A stretch of 64,000 bases of DNA from Phoronis australis (GCA_002633005.1 NMRA01000009.1:166654-230653), one strand, 5' to 3'. Positions 36,001-51,000 are shown, numbered from the stretch's first letter. Numbers and translations: made by a program. The notes: generated by a model from the letters alone, not told the origin.

Positions 36001-39000
36001 ATTGACATCAACACATAAACTTGTGTAATCATTCATTTGGACTATTATGTCATTGTTCAGAAATTGACTTGAGTAGTAATTAACTGTTGTTGATATCTGA
36101 TTAAATTCTACCATCAAAGATACTGAGCTGGGTAGTGCAGCAGGAATTAGATAGACACTTGGGTGTCTAACTGGCTAATAAAGTATGACCAGCCAAAATC
36201 AATAGCTGGTCTTGGGTCTCCTGGTTACAGTGCTTTGGGATTGTGTACACTTTGTTATGCACTCAAGTATTTTGCATTGTGCATAAATTGTTGAGTATCT
36301 TCACATGTGCTGTTTACTGGCCACACATGACTTATCCGGATGTTAATGATATCTGTGAGTTGGCGCCATATCCCTAAAAACACTTGATCCAAGTTAAACA
36401 TCTCTGAGCATTAATTTGACTGGTTATGCTGATGACAGGTCATAAGTTCATATGTTAGAAAGGGGTTGTAGCAGACCATTTATGAAGCGATGTCACTAAA
36501 GTTGGCCTTAGGACTGGTCAATTACTGCAACAACAAACGTTTAACACTGTTCATACATGTGTGTCACAGAGAAGTCGTGGGGCTTCATCACTATATTGTG
36601 ACGGGGTGTGGGGTGCGACTAGAAAATTGAGTAGCCACCCATTTAGAGAGTGGTCATGATAAAGGAACCCATTTGTTCGGATATTCCGTGAAAAAATCAT
36701 CCTTTTGTATGCTTTTGTTCCGCAAACACCTCTTTTTGCTGGGGTTGATTTCATAAACCCAACCCTTTTGTAACTGTCCACCAATCAGTAACAGCATTCT
36801 TTTTTTAAGTGCATGTTAAATGTGGTTTAAGTTCTTAAATGCTCCTAATTGTAAACTTAATTGATTCTATATGATGAATTATCTTGAAAATGGGAGTTGT
36901 GAATTTGAAACTTAAACTAACAAATCACTCCCATTTCTACTGTATTACACTTCTGATTTTATTTTATTTTTGTTGTAGGATGAAACTGGTGCTTATCTTA
37001 TAGACCGGGACCCTGTCTACTTTGGTCCTGTATTGAATTATCTGCGTCATGGAAAATTAGTATTAAACAAAGACTTAGCTGAGGAAGGTAAGTTCTGTGA
37101 TGTAGGCAAAACTTTAAGATAACTTATTAGTTCCAAACAGTGTTAAAGAGCATGAAAAACGTAGGCTTTCTGCAGAATAGGACATAGTTTATTTCAGCAC
37201 TTTGTTAGTTTACTTGCAAAATAAAATTGGCTACCATTACCATTGGTATCAGAGACACGCTTAAGCAGGCCTTTATGCAGCGTAGGTCCTAGCACTAATA
37301 TGGACGCTCTGGCAAGGACACCCAATGTATCATTTGGACGCCCACTGTCAATAGGAAGCTTTCAAGTTTGGACACACACATTGTAATGATTACTAGGAAG
37401 CCTCTGAAAAGGCTCAGTGGGGTTCTTTTTTCAAAGCAGGAAGAAATATACAATGTATATACAAAATATATATAATGTTGCTATGCTCACACCTGGTTGA
37501 TAGCATTGTAAAAGTCTTGGTCTACACCAATTCTTTATTAAAAATGCTCACCACAGAAGGCTGTTTTGTAAACTTAGATGTAAAAACCTTGGTCTGTGCA
37601 TCTTTTGTAAAAAAAATCTGTGTGTTTGGGGGGATTGCTGGGGGTGGGGGGTTACGCATTGGAATCATGGACACCCTGGAATATTGGGAACCCCATTTTG
37701 GACACCCTATTTTCAAAATCCTGGATAAAGGCCTGCTACACACATTGGTTATTGTTCCATGATAACATCACTCAAATTGTTTGGAAGTTCCTTCGCCTTG
37801 TTTACAAAAATAGACCCAATTAGGGTACTTGAAAGGTAAAAAGTATGCCATTTTAGGAGTATTTGTCTTGGGGTTACTATCACAAATTCTGGGTAAATTA
37901 AGCTGTTGATAAGAACAACACCATAACATAACACTCTGAGAAAGAATCTTGGAAAGTATTCTTGTTCAAACCTTACAAACTAAGACTTGTTTTGATCAGC
38001 TATTATGTGGACCTACCAGTGCATGGTGTGCTGTATAAAGTCAGTTGGCCTTGAATGGCATAAAGTTCCTTTCCACTCCCTCTGTCTTTTGCTGTGTGTA
38101 GTTATGGTAGTTTTGTTTTCAGAGCTTATCCCGAGTCAATTTGCCAGGTTGTTGCCACTACACTTTCAAAATCTTGACGTAAACATTTAATTATTTTGGC
38201 AAATAACGAAATGGATACATAAGAAATTATTACCAAGTGAAACTACCAGAAGCACTACGTACCATTACCCTCCTTGATCAATTGTCACCACTTTTTCATC
38301 CTCCCTGTGTGACCATATAAATACTATACGTGACAGTCAGTTTCGCCCCCACCCCCCTGTGAGCACATTTGATTAACACTATACCTGGTGGTCAGTTTCA
38401 TTTTTCAGTTAAGAAGTGGAATCTTTAAAATCTCACAAGTTTTCATTAGCTACCAATTCACATTGTTGTATACTTGTCATTTCAGCTGCAATTGCATTGC
38501 TGTCACTTGTAATGTGACAAGTCCTGCTTTACTACTATGAATCTTATGTTGTCACTTGTTGTAATGTGACAAGTCCTGCTTTACTACTATGAATCTTATG
38601 TTGCTCTTGTTGTAATGTGACAAGTCCTGCTTTACTTCTATGAATCTTATGTTGCTCTTGTTGTGATGTGACAAGTCCTGCTTTACTACTATGAATCTTA
38701 TGTTGCTCTTGTTGTAATGTGACAAGTCCTGCTTTACTTCTATGAATCTTATGTTGCTCTTGTTGTGATGTGACAAGTCATGCTTTACTACTATGAATCT
38801 TATGTTGCTCTTGTTGTGATGCGACAAGTCCTGCTTTACTTCTATGAATCTTATGTTGCTCTTGTTGTAATGTGACAAGTCCTGCTTTACTACTATGAAT
38901 CTTATGTTGCTCTTGTTGTGATGTGACAAGTCATGCTTTACTATGAATCTTACGTTGCTCTTGTTTCCTCCATAGGATTATTAACGTTATTTGTGTGACT

Positions 39001-42000
39001 ACAACACATTTCAGTATATGGCTCATTTGACGAGGATGGAGACATCATCTATTGTATTCAACGAGTCAGACCGTTTTGTGACTCATTTGATGAAGCGTTG
39101 TAGGTCTTCTTAACCCCTTTCTCTTTTAGCTTTGTTAACTTAAGCGTAAAAAGTCCTTTTAAATTTTTTTGCTAGATCACTTTTTATTTATTTTAGGTGT
39201 GCTTGAAGAAGCTGAATTCTACAACATAACCGATCTTATTAAATTATGCAAAGAACGCATTAAGGAACGGGACACTAAAATAAACCACGTGAGTTTAACA
39301 TTGGAATTATCTGTGTTGGTAGAGGACACAATGTTGTAAGGACTGATTAAGCGCTGAGATATTTGATGTTCTTCATAGCACTCAGTCCATAAATATCTAC
39401 GCATCAAGTATGCTCTGAGACATTCAGTGTTCTCCTTAACATACAATGCATAGATCTATATGTAAGTACTGAGTGTGTGGTAAGACATTCAGGATTATTC
39501 CTAACACTCAATACACACTGAGGTGTTCAGTAGTTCTTGGTAACACTATGTACTCGTGTAAGTATTGTGCATGTGCTGGAACATGGTATTCCCTTCAATT
39601 AGAAATTTTAACTTGTTGGAAGAGTATGACCACTAAGGGCCAGCACAGACAGAGAGCATGACCACTAAGGGCCAGCACAGACAGTGAGCATGACCACTAA
39701 GGGCCAGCACAGACAGAGAGCATGACCACTAAGGGCCAGCACAGACAGAGAGTTTGACCACTAAGGGCCAGCACAGACAGAGAGCATGACCACTAAGGGC
39801 CAGCACAGACAGAGAGTTTGACCACTAAGGGCCAGCACAGATAGAGAGCTATGAGCTCAGCTGTCTGGCTCCAGTCAACCGTTGCACAATTCATAGCTAG
39901 ATGAGGGTTGCACCTTGAGACAAAATGCTCACTGACCTTTAAACTATCTCTGTTCATAGTAAAGCTCAAATGTAGTCACATGGTTACAGTGAGTGAGCAT
40001 GAGGGATTTGTTGTTGTCAGGCAATGCAATAGCTAAATAAATGTTAAATGTCTATCGGAGGTAATCAGTTAAGCATTTGGCTCACCTCACCTGCTTGCTG
40101 TGCGGACTGTCACCTGCCAGGTAAAAGAAATCCAACAAGTTAAACATTTGCCTCACCGCTTCATGAGGCAAAATCCTCATGGTTCTTTTTGTCATAGACT
40201 TGAGCTAGGAAAGTGAGGTAGTTTGCATTCAAGACGCATAGCTTTCCATTTGCGTTGGCCATTATGTTCAATGTGGTGCATGTGTAAGTAGTGCACTATT
40301 ACCTGCTGCAGTTTATGTCAACTAAGGTAAGGACTCCTGAAAGGCAAAACTATGAGATAAACAATGAGTACTTCAGTGTGTTGCTGCTTAAGACTTCTAT
40401 GTAAAGTAAGGACTTTATTGTACTGAAATGCAAGACTATGAGACAAACAATGAATACTTCAGTGTATTGCTGTGATTGCTTAATACTTCTATGTATGATG
40501 ATTCCAAAATTAAATGTCCATGTTATGTAATATTTGCTGTTGTCTGCCTAGTAAATGGTTTTCAACCAGACAGTTGAAAACATGTGTTCTCCCTAAATGT
40601 TAGGTGACTTGGTGCCCGATTCCATCACATTTGTTGACTTTCAAACTCTTCTGACACGATGGTTTTCATTTGTGGAGAAAACTGAAAGAGATAATGGCTA
40701 TGTTATTGCAGTTACAAATAATGCAGTTTGCATGGAATCTATTGTCAGTCGTAGAATTTACATTGGCATACAATTTGGTGTGAATGCACATAATCCTCTG
40801 CATTAAGAGAGTTGTTGGGGAATTGATTTACTGTCACATTTTGGTGGTTGGGGAGATGATTGACTGTCACATTTTGGTGGTTGGGGAGATGATTGACTGT
40901 CACATTTTGGTGGTTGGGGAGATGATTGACTGTCACATTTTGGTGGTTGGGGAGATGATTGACAGTCACATTTTGGTGGTTGGGGAGATGATTGACTGTC
41001 TCATTTTGGTGGTTGGGGAGATGATTGACGGTCACATTTTGGTGGTTGGGGAGATGATTGACCGTCTCATTTTAGTGGTTGGGGAGATGATTGACGGTCA
41101 CATTTTGGTGGTTGTTGGGATGGTTGAGTGTCACATTTTGGTGGTTGGGGAGATGATTGACGGTCACATTTTGGTGGGTGGGGAGATGATTGAAGGTCAC
41201 ATTTTGGTGGTTGGGGAGATGATTGACACATTTTGGTGGTTTCTGTGAAACCACGCCAATTTAGGATACAATATTTATTCTCTCATCTTTCATTAAAGAT
41301 ACGTAGCACTAAATTAATGGTTTTCTGTGTTCAAGTTCTATGTTCAAGTTCTGTGCTCAAGTTCTGTGTTCAAGTTCTGTGTTCAAGTTCTGTGCTCAAG
41401 TTCTGTGTTCAAGTTCTGACCCATAATGACAACAGAAAAATTGTGGCCATTCACAACATTTTTGAAGCCTTTGAAAAATGAAGAAAGGGCAATTTTGGTA
41501 ACTATTTTTGTCTGAAACTGGTGAGTGAGGTTTCACCATAGCTGTAAAAAAAAGAAAAAAAAACAGTGCAGGTGGTCTGATGTCATTTGTGGTGCATCAG
41601 ACGTGCGCAGGCCTCATGGTTGGGCCCATTGCACAAAACACCTGAGCAAAGGCACGAGACCCCAATTATGGCTCCTCGTGAAGAAAGTTTTCAAGTCTGC
41701 CAGTCTCCTTTAGGAAAACGGACAGACGTTTCCATTTGTTGCCATGCACTATATGTTGTAGGCATGTAACAATGCCATCCAGTAGGTTGCTCCTTAGCCT
41801 ATAAAAAGCTGGGCAAGACTCTACCAGGTGTTTAGGAGATTCTACGTCAGTACCACACTCGGGACACACAGGGCTCCTCATATGCCCAGTAATGTGTCTG
41901 TGTCGGGCTAGGTTGCAGTGGCCCGTCAAAATTTGAATGACGTGTCTTATACCCAATCTATCTAGACTCAGAAGGCTTTTTGAACCTTTTGGTTCGATCA

Positions 42001-45000
42001 CGTTGGGAAAATTCTCCTTGGTTTCTCGGCAGGAGTTAAGTGATGCCCACTGGGCTGCTGACTGGGTATGTACCCAGTTGCGTATACTCATCCTGCAACA
42101 TCCGTAAGATACCGGGATAGCAGGTTCAGGCACAAAATGCAGAACGCTTGCTCCTATCTTTGCGAGTCTGTCTGCATTCTCATTGCCATCAATTCCCACA
42201 TGGGCCCTGACCCAGCGTATATTGACGGTTCTTTCAATTGCAAGCTTGTTAAGCTCATTAATACAAGCATTAACACAACGAGAGTTGACCCTTAGTTTCT
42301 TTAGGGCTTTTATTGCTGCTTGGCTATCTGAAAAGATGATAATTGGCCGATTGCCAAGTTCAGTGTTATATTGTTGTGCCAATTGAGCAGCTCTATTAAT
42401 TGCAGTGATCTCAGCCTGAAACACCGTGGCAAGATTGCCCAACGATACCCAGTTTTCTGCATCTGCAACAGGAAGGCTTGGAAAGTAGACCCCAGCACCT
42501 GTCTGGCCATTTTCCAGTTTAGAGCCGTCCGTATAACAAACCACCTCATTCTTGTGTTCTGCGGTAGGCCATCCATCGCCAATTTCCGTGAAGAAATTGT
42601 TTGTATGATTTAAAGTTGTGACCTGGACATCACTAGGCATGTTCCATAGCTGTAACTTATTTCACTTATTTAACGGTATGAGTCGGGTATATACCTTTTA
42701 TCCAACGTTTTGTGAGTATTTCAAATGTGTTTCTCTGGCTTTTTTTTTGCACATCACTAGAAAATGCTGCATTGCTCTTTCTTCAACAGTGCTTCCCCCA
42801 TTCTGATTATCAGTGTTGTCAGTACAAGAATACACTTAAGGGCCTTTCGCATTACACATTAGTACTGTGGACTAACATTCTTTTTCGACCACAAGATTTC
42901 AGGTCCAATGCGAAAGGTGATTTAGTACGGCACTAACCTTAGTATGCTCTAAAAGACCGGACTAGCGAACATACCAAAGTTAGTCTGCAATGTGAAAGGT
43001 TTGGTCCGTACGATTTTGCTTGAGCGTCTCAAATTATATCTGCTTTTCACGAAAGTGCAGAGTTCTTCCCGCCATTTCACACTCTCGATGTTGCTATTTC
43101 TGCCTAGTCACTGTTCACTGTACAGTTTTAAAGTTAAACATGTCTCAAAATGAGGAATGGCAATTGGTTGTTGGATCTGTATAGCATAGCAGCATCTCGT
43201 GTTTAGTACAATAAAGCTTTAAAGTTAAGATGGTGTAATGGTTAGTCCACTCTAGTGAGAAAGGTGACAATTTGGTATGGTGGGTAATCACTCATCTAAA
43301 ATATGTTTAGTCCACTCTAGTGAGAAAGGTGACAATTTGGTATGGTGGGTAATCACTCATCTAAAATATGTTTAGTCCACTCTAGTGAGAAAGGTGACAA
43401 TTTGGTATGGTGGGTAATCACTCATCTAAAATATGTTTAGTCCACTCTAGTGAGAAAGGTGACAATTTGGTATGGTGGGTAATCACTCATCTAAAATATG
43501 TTTAGTCCACTCTAGTGAGAAAGGTGACAATTTGGTATGGTGGGTAATCACTCATCTAAAATATGTTTAGTCCACTCTAGTGAGAAAGGTGACAATTTGG
43601 TATGGTGGGTAATCACTCATCTAAAATATGTTTAGTCCACTCTAGTGAGAAAGGTGACAATTTGGTATGGTGGGTAATCACTCATCTAAAATATGTTTAG
43701 TCCACTCTAGTGAGAAAGGTGACAATTTGGTATGGTGGGTAATCACTCATCTAAAATATGTTTAGTCCACTCTAGTGAGAAAGGTGACAATTTGGTATGG
43801 TGGGTAATCACTCATCTAAAATATGTTTAGTCCACTCTAGTGAGAAAGGTGACAATTTGGTATGGTGGGTAATCACTCATCTAAAATATGTTTAGTCCAC
43901 TCTAGTGAGAAAGGTGACAATTTGGTATGGTGGGTAATCACTCATCTAAAATATGTTTAGTCCACTCTAGTGAGAAAGGTGACAATTTGGTATGGTGGGT
44001 AATCACTCATCTAAAATATGGTTAGTCCACTCTAGTGAGAAAGGTGACAATTTGGTATGGTGGGTAATCACTCATCTAAAATATGTTCCAACCGCGAACT
44101 AGTACAGACTAAGTCTAATGTGAAAGCAGCTTAAGGTAATATGTTATCTATACACAGCTTAAGGTAATGTGTTATCTATACACAACTTTAACTCTTTTTT
44201 TAGTATTAAAATCACTTTAGAGTTTGTGTGATTTATAACTGGTCATGGTACAACATGCAACTATACTTTCCAGACACATATGAAGACTGTGTACAGAGTT
44301 CTGCTGTGCTCTGAAGAAGACCTTTCTCAAACAATATCCAATCTGGCTGATGGATGGAACTTTGAACAGGTCAGTGTTATAGTCATGATACGTACTTCTG
44401 AATGAGATGTGCCACTAGTTGAAGAACTTTCTCAAACAATATCTAATCTGACTGATGGATGGAACTTTGAACAGGTCAGTGTTATAGTCATGATACGTCC
44501 TTCTGAATGAGATATGGCACTAGTCACATGGCACAAAGTCGCAGCTTACAAGACTCGAACCATAAACACCCAGCCATGAAGCAATATGACCTCTTCGCAC
44601 TTTTCACATTCAGATCTTTGGCTTTAATTCACTTTAAGTTGCACTCGGCTATTGACCTAATTCACGCGGCAGACATTAAAATCTAAAGCAAGGCTCACTG
44701 CGATAAAAAAAGCAGAAGTTGACATTGCTTGAGTTTAATGGCCGGTCTTTCGAGTCCAACCTGGATATTAAATCTTAAAAGTGTGTCGATAATTAACCAC
44801 AGAGACGTAGAAAAATAGGTTAGATAACATGTAAATGCACCAACGAGTTGTCTATTGTTTTCAGAAAACTAGGTTCGAAACATGAAAAGCAAATATGACC
44901 AAATTGCTGCTATCTTAGTGTTACAGATTAGGTATTATGCTTAATGCAGGATTACATTTCATCTCGTAAATTGTTGATAAAAATGCTTTCTACATGAACC

Positions 45001-48000
45001 AGGTCATCTGCTCGTATTGCTGACGAGTTGAAGATATATTCGACAGTGGTGGCTCATCGCATTTTGTTGTCATGTGCAATTAGTCAAATCTGGTTCAGTG
45101 ATCAAGAATATTAACATCAAGCATAGCCTAGGTCTTGGTGAGGTAGTGACAACTGGGACTAACAGTTGATTTGTCATTGATTTGAAAGAATAATTGATGT
45201 TATTAAATATATTTTTTTATTGAAATAAAAAACCAGGCTCGTAATTGCAAATAATAATTATTTGACCATCAATTCTGCTTTCTTGGTTTTAATAATTCTT
45301 ACGTGTATTCCGTGTTAGGTTTCAAATATGAATCTGAACCAAGTTGAATTTTAAAATTAAAACACCTAATTCGTTCGTCCAAAGCATAACCTCATTTTAG
45401 AGCTCAATTTCTGTTAACTAGACAGAGCAAGCGTAGTTATCATGTTTCTTCAGGGGCCTCGTTCATCCGAGGGGAAAGGTGCCCAGTGTGCCTTCTCAGA
45501 GGGGAATTTTTCGCCAAGTGAGAGGAAAAATCTACCTCCCGATCACCATCAATAGCATCCTCGCCCTGTTGCAAGCTCATATAGGCTCTATCTCAAGTAG
45601 CATTTTGTGCTCTTTCAAATTGTTACTTGTCTGGTTATAGGTGATGTGAACTTCGGAGAGAAATTTTCAATCACTAGGGAATTTTTAGGCCTTGTGGGGA
45701 GAATATCACATTTTTCAATATTTTTGAGAGGGAAATAGTAACAATATTCGGCCCTAAAATCGAGGGATTGAGAGCCTTGTCCTTTTTGAAAAGAAAAATG
45801 CATCATGTTTCAACCCAAAGTCATGAAAACACAGCCTGGCTGGCCGAAAATTGTCCGGTCGTTGCTGTGATGCTCGGCAACCAAGATGCGACAAAGTATG
45901 ATTTAACTATTTGAAAACATTTATAAATTTTACGCTGACATATTTTCCTTTGTTGCGGCGTATGGCCAACGCTTCCGAATCTCAACGTCCTTAGGGATTG
46001 TAAAACAGACAGTTGAGTGTTCGTATTTTTTCTAGCCCTTTGAGCGACGCGGAATACAACTATGCCAATAAGTCAACAAAGCTATCGTAGCGAGCCTTGT
46101 TTAAGAATGCGCCTCCTGTCTATAATCAAGTGAAGCCAAAGTCACCAACTTTAAATTCAGTTAATCAGGAGGAATCTTCTCATTGAATCAACCACTTGAG
46201 TTCATTTGGTTTGCAGTGTTCCTATGTACAATTAAGTGTCTACTGCCCTTATCACATGAACCCATTGCAGGATCTTAATGAGATTTGACAGGTGTGTTCT
46301 TTTCAAGCTGACCAGGAGTGACAACGAGATTCAGGCCAATTTGACAACTATTGTGGGGCCTCTTAGTGGCATTTTTGCATCTGCGGCTATATACTTAAAC
46401 CCCTATTTGTAAAATTTGGCTAGTTTGTTCCTATGAACTTAAGAACAAATGATGACTTCTCTCAGACGGATCTGACTATCAATGTGCATTTTAATGACAA
46501 TTTGATTTTTTAGCGTTTACATCTCTGTCTTTGGAGTTCATTGATAGATTGTTATGAAATTTATCAAATAATTCTCAGACACCCTCTGATCCTCCCATTT
46601 TCAGACGAGTTTGTCATGTTCTGTGCCATCAAGTGGCCATTTTATGAAACTAATAAACTCCACTTGTGCTGTAGTTCTGGTTGCATTTCAACACTAATTT
46701 TACCCAGGATATGTATACTCCACTCAGAATTGTGGGTTCCATAATGCCTACCTCTTAGCCGTGCTTGTTAGATGTGTTGTTGGTTTGTTTAATGGGTGTC
46801 TGAACTTAAGATCCCAAGTTTTGAGACTTAATTCGCACCTGAAGGTGGCGCTAATTGCTGGCGTTAATGTGGCTTGTATGTGTGAAATCCTTGAAAATAT
46901 CATGAAACATTTGAGCTTCAGTCTTACTTGTCATACTTTACTTCAGTCTTACTTGTCATACTTTACTTCAGTCTTACTTGTCATACTTTACTTCAGTCTT
47001 ACTTGTCATCCTTTACTTCAGTCTTACTTGTCATACTTTACTTCAGTCTTACTTGTCATACTTTACTTCAGTCTTACTTGTCATACTGTACTTCAGTCTT
47101 ACTTGTCATACTTTACTTCAGTCTTACTTGTCATCCTTTACTTCAGTCTTACTTGTATCATATTTTACTTTGTTACAACTCTGTGTAAGGAAAATTAAAA
47201 TTTTAGATCATAAAGCCCACGCACAACGGATAAAATATCATTTTTAACACACATAATTCATGTATTGTAGGTCATCGTCAGCTTGTTGTTTTTTATTATA
47301 CTCTACATGTTAATTAACTACTACATTTACTATGAGTCCTCTTATCATGAGCCACATTTAATGCCAGAGGTGGTGTTTGCATGAACCAAAGCTCATGACA
47401 TCATCAATACCAACACCTGTCAGTCGGCAACAAGCATCTGAGGTGAAATTCTTTGGCGTTAACTAGCTAGTGATTGCAAGTGATAAATTTTGATTTTGTG
47501 AAAATTGGAGCTTTACTTCAGGCTGAGCTTTCTTTTGAACAATATTAACTGCACTCCACATATCACTTTGTTTTGAACAATGTAACTGCACTCCACATAT
47601 CACTTTGTTTTGAACAATGTAACTGCACTCCACATATCACTTCCTTTTGAACATTGTAGCTGCACTCCATATATGGCTTTGTTTTGCATTTTTTCTTAAC
47701 TTGGCCAAGTTCCACCTGACCTCGTCCCATTCAGTATTAATGGGACGGATGCCCTGAATTCTGAGGTTTTCTAAATTTCCTTGAATTATTAGTAGCACAA
47801 AGTGTTAAAATGCTACAGATCTTATAGTTTCATCTTTGAGGTTTGTCACCAATCTGTTCTTGCTGTGACCACAAACTTATTCTGCTCATGACATTACAAC
47901 TAACTAAGAGGATCCCGGGACAACCAGAACATGAAAGTGCACCCTGTTACCAATAACGTTACTGCAGCCTTTCAACATGCGGCCTTTCAGCATTTAATCT

Positions 48001-51000
48001 TCATTAGTCTGTAAGTTTTAACTTTGGCTAGTGTTGTGATGTTTTCAATTTGGATTTAAGAACTAGAAACATGATATAGTGCGAAACACACACTCTATGT
48101 TCCCAGGCTGGTGTTGACTGGATTCTCAGCTGTGATGAAGTGAGGTTAAATTTGTTGTATTCATTGTCTTTATATCCATTGATGCTGATTGGTCGGGAAA
48201 ATATCTGGGGAACCTGAAAGGGCCACAGATTTGGGTAGAAGTAAAATTCCCTGTAATTGTTTAGTGGAAGAAGAAAGTAGAATACAACAATTTGCTGTTC
48301 AAAAATACATGCATTTAAAGTGTCGAGTTGGCTCTTTTTCTCTTGTGTGTCGGCTTCACCACCGGTCTCTTCATCTTCCTCGGGTGATTGTCTCATTAAA
48401 GATCTACTTGCCTTCATAGTTTCATCTTCTTCATACATGTAGTCAGTCTTACGTTATGTTTTTATTTTCATTTCAGCTGATTAACATTGGCTCTTCGTAC
48501 AACTATGGCAGTGAAGATGGTGGTGAATACCTGTGTGTAGTTTCTAAAGAATGCCCAGATGTGGTTAATGGTTGTCATTCTGTGCCCACTGACAAGGCAA
48601 AGGTGAGAATTATTGTTAGTACTTACCAAACTTTCTATATCAATTGTTAATTCTGTTATTATTGTTTGAGGCACTGTATGTCTCAAAATCGTAAGTGTGG
48701 AGGTTTTTAGAACACACTTCTCCTTTCTTGGTAGATATGGTATCATCTTGTTGTGTCTGCTAGTTTATATACCTGTAGTATAGTGTAATAGGACTGTTCA
48801 GGATTACACAGTAACACTCGAATCTCGATGTATTTACCCACAGTGCCGTAAACATCCGTAAGGCATATTTGCTGCCTCATTTTCGTGACATTGCTGTTTC
48901 ACATGTTTTTTGTTATCTGATTCTACATGATTTTCTCGGTTGCTTTACTCTATTCATCATTCCAATGTATTACTGATGTTCTGTGGACTGCAACTCTGAT
49001 GTGAGAAAGTTTGATAAACTAAACAAATACCCGTGGATGCATGATGAGAAATTCTTTTACTCCCCGACATCAATGTGGGGCACGAAAATAAGCCTGATCT
49101 CCAAAATGAGGTCACGCGCTTTCTTATCTCTTGGACAAAGGAGAGTTCTATGACCGTGTTATCCGGGACGGTCCGATTCACTCGCAAATGTTGTTGGTTT
49201 AGATTACAGGGCTGTCGCTCACCTGAAGGGATATTACAGGGCCGTCCCTCATCTTAGGGAATATTACAGGGTCGTCGCTCACATGAGGGGATGTTACAGG
49301 GCTGTGGGTCACCTGAGGGAATATTACAGGGTCTTCGGTCACCTGAGGGAATATTACAGGGCCGTCGGTCACCTGAGGGGATATTACAGGGCTGTCAGTC
49401 ACCTGATAGGATGTTACAGGGTTGTCGGTCACCTGAGGGGATATTACAGCGCTGTCGGTCACCTGAGGGGATATTACAGGGCCGTCGATCACCTGAAGGA
49501 ATATTACAGAGCCGTTGCTCTCCTGGGGGGATTGATGCTTGTGCCTACTGAGAGGGCCCGGAATTATTCCATTTTAGAGATTTTGTATCCCTGAGTGACA
49601 TCATCCTTGTCATTCAAGTTTTTGCCTTTGCAATCAGTTCAACTAAGCATGTGTTCCAGAGATGCAAAAATTTTGCGAAAATGCAAAACAGACTTAGCGT
49701 GTATTGCAAACGAAGCTCATGAGCACACTAAGATTACTGATGAAATTCTTGCGTCTACGGAAGACAAACCAACTATATCATCATCGTTGTGACCAGCGTT
49801 ACATCACTGTCTACATCATCGTACATGTCAGTATTGTGACCAGCATTACATCACTGTGTCCGTCATCATGCATGTCAGTATTGTGACCAGCATTACATCA
49901 CTGTCTACATCATCATACATGTATGTATTGTGAAAAGCGTTACATCACTGTCTGCATCATCGTACATGTCAGTATTGTGACCAGCATTACGTCACTGTCT
50001 ACATCATCATACATGTCAGCATTGTGACCAGCGTTACATCACTGTCTGCATCATCGTACATGTCAGTATTGTGACCAGCGTTACATCACTGTGTACGTCA
50101 TCATGCATGTAAGTCTTGATGACAGTAGGTAGGCCTACCATAACCCAGTGTTACTGCCTAAGTAATAGAATACCTATAGCAGTGAGGCTCATAATTACTT
50201 CACTGCATTACTGTGGTGAATCTTAGTTATCCAAAGCAACAGCATAACGAGTTTCTGTTGATTATGCAATCAAAAAAAATGTAATCATTCATAACGAGTT
50301 TCTGTTGATTATGCAATCAAAAAGGAAATGTATTCATTCGATGAGTGCATAATAAAGGCAGTATCCGTGGTGTTTGTTATAACATAACAGATTGTTTTAC
50401 GTTGGGTACCTGAAACCAAATATTTACCTGTTGATGGTTTGTAACAGACCGCAGCAGGTCCATTACTTCAGCACTCTCACATGTCTACTTTCGCTGTTTT
50501 CAACATCAAAAAGGCTGCTAACTATTGGATGTTATAGGATAAAACAAGCGTCTCGCATTACACATTTTTGGACATTTCATTAGCAATGTGAGTGTATCAA
50601 TAGAGGTGTGTTTTTGTAACCATCTTCACTGGAAGGACTCAAAGTCAGTATTTCATCAATAAACCAATTCATTATGAGTTATACCATTTCCTCCCTAATA
50701 ACCACCCACAACATAATGAGCACACGCCCATCACTTTGTAAGACATAGCACCTTTCTTTGATTTCCCTTTGCTCTTTAATAATTGTAACTGTCCCCTGCC
50801 ATGTGTTAGCATGAGGCAGGTGGCATGGTAGTCACAATTGTATGTTAACTATGTTGTGCACTTGTGTTATTAGTGTGATATCTCAAGAAGGAATCTTTGT
50901 AATTATTTTGTTCATATTATGCACCTAACTGTAGGTGAGACATTTCCAGTCTCCAATCGACTTGGTGACCTTGACATCAATGTCATTGTAAAAGAAATTT

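Noticed and set aside
40784-41248. 154-codon repeat ORF and its antisense
   Set aside because: Product of the 33-bp minisatellite.
46761-47198. 145-codon hydrophobic repeat ORF
   Set aside because: 25-bp minisatellite read in overlapping frames; the repeat shifts frame each unit.
48028-48438. 136-codon minus-strand ORF in KCTD5 intron 4
   Set aside because: No domain or splice evidence; antisense within an intron.
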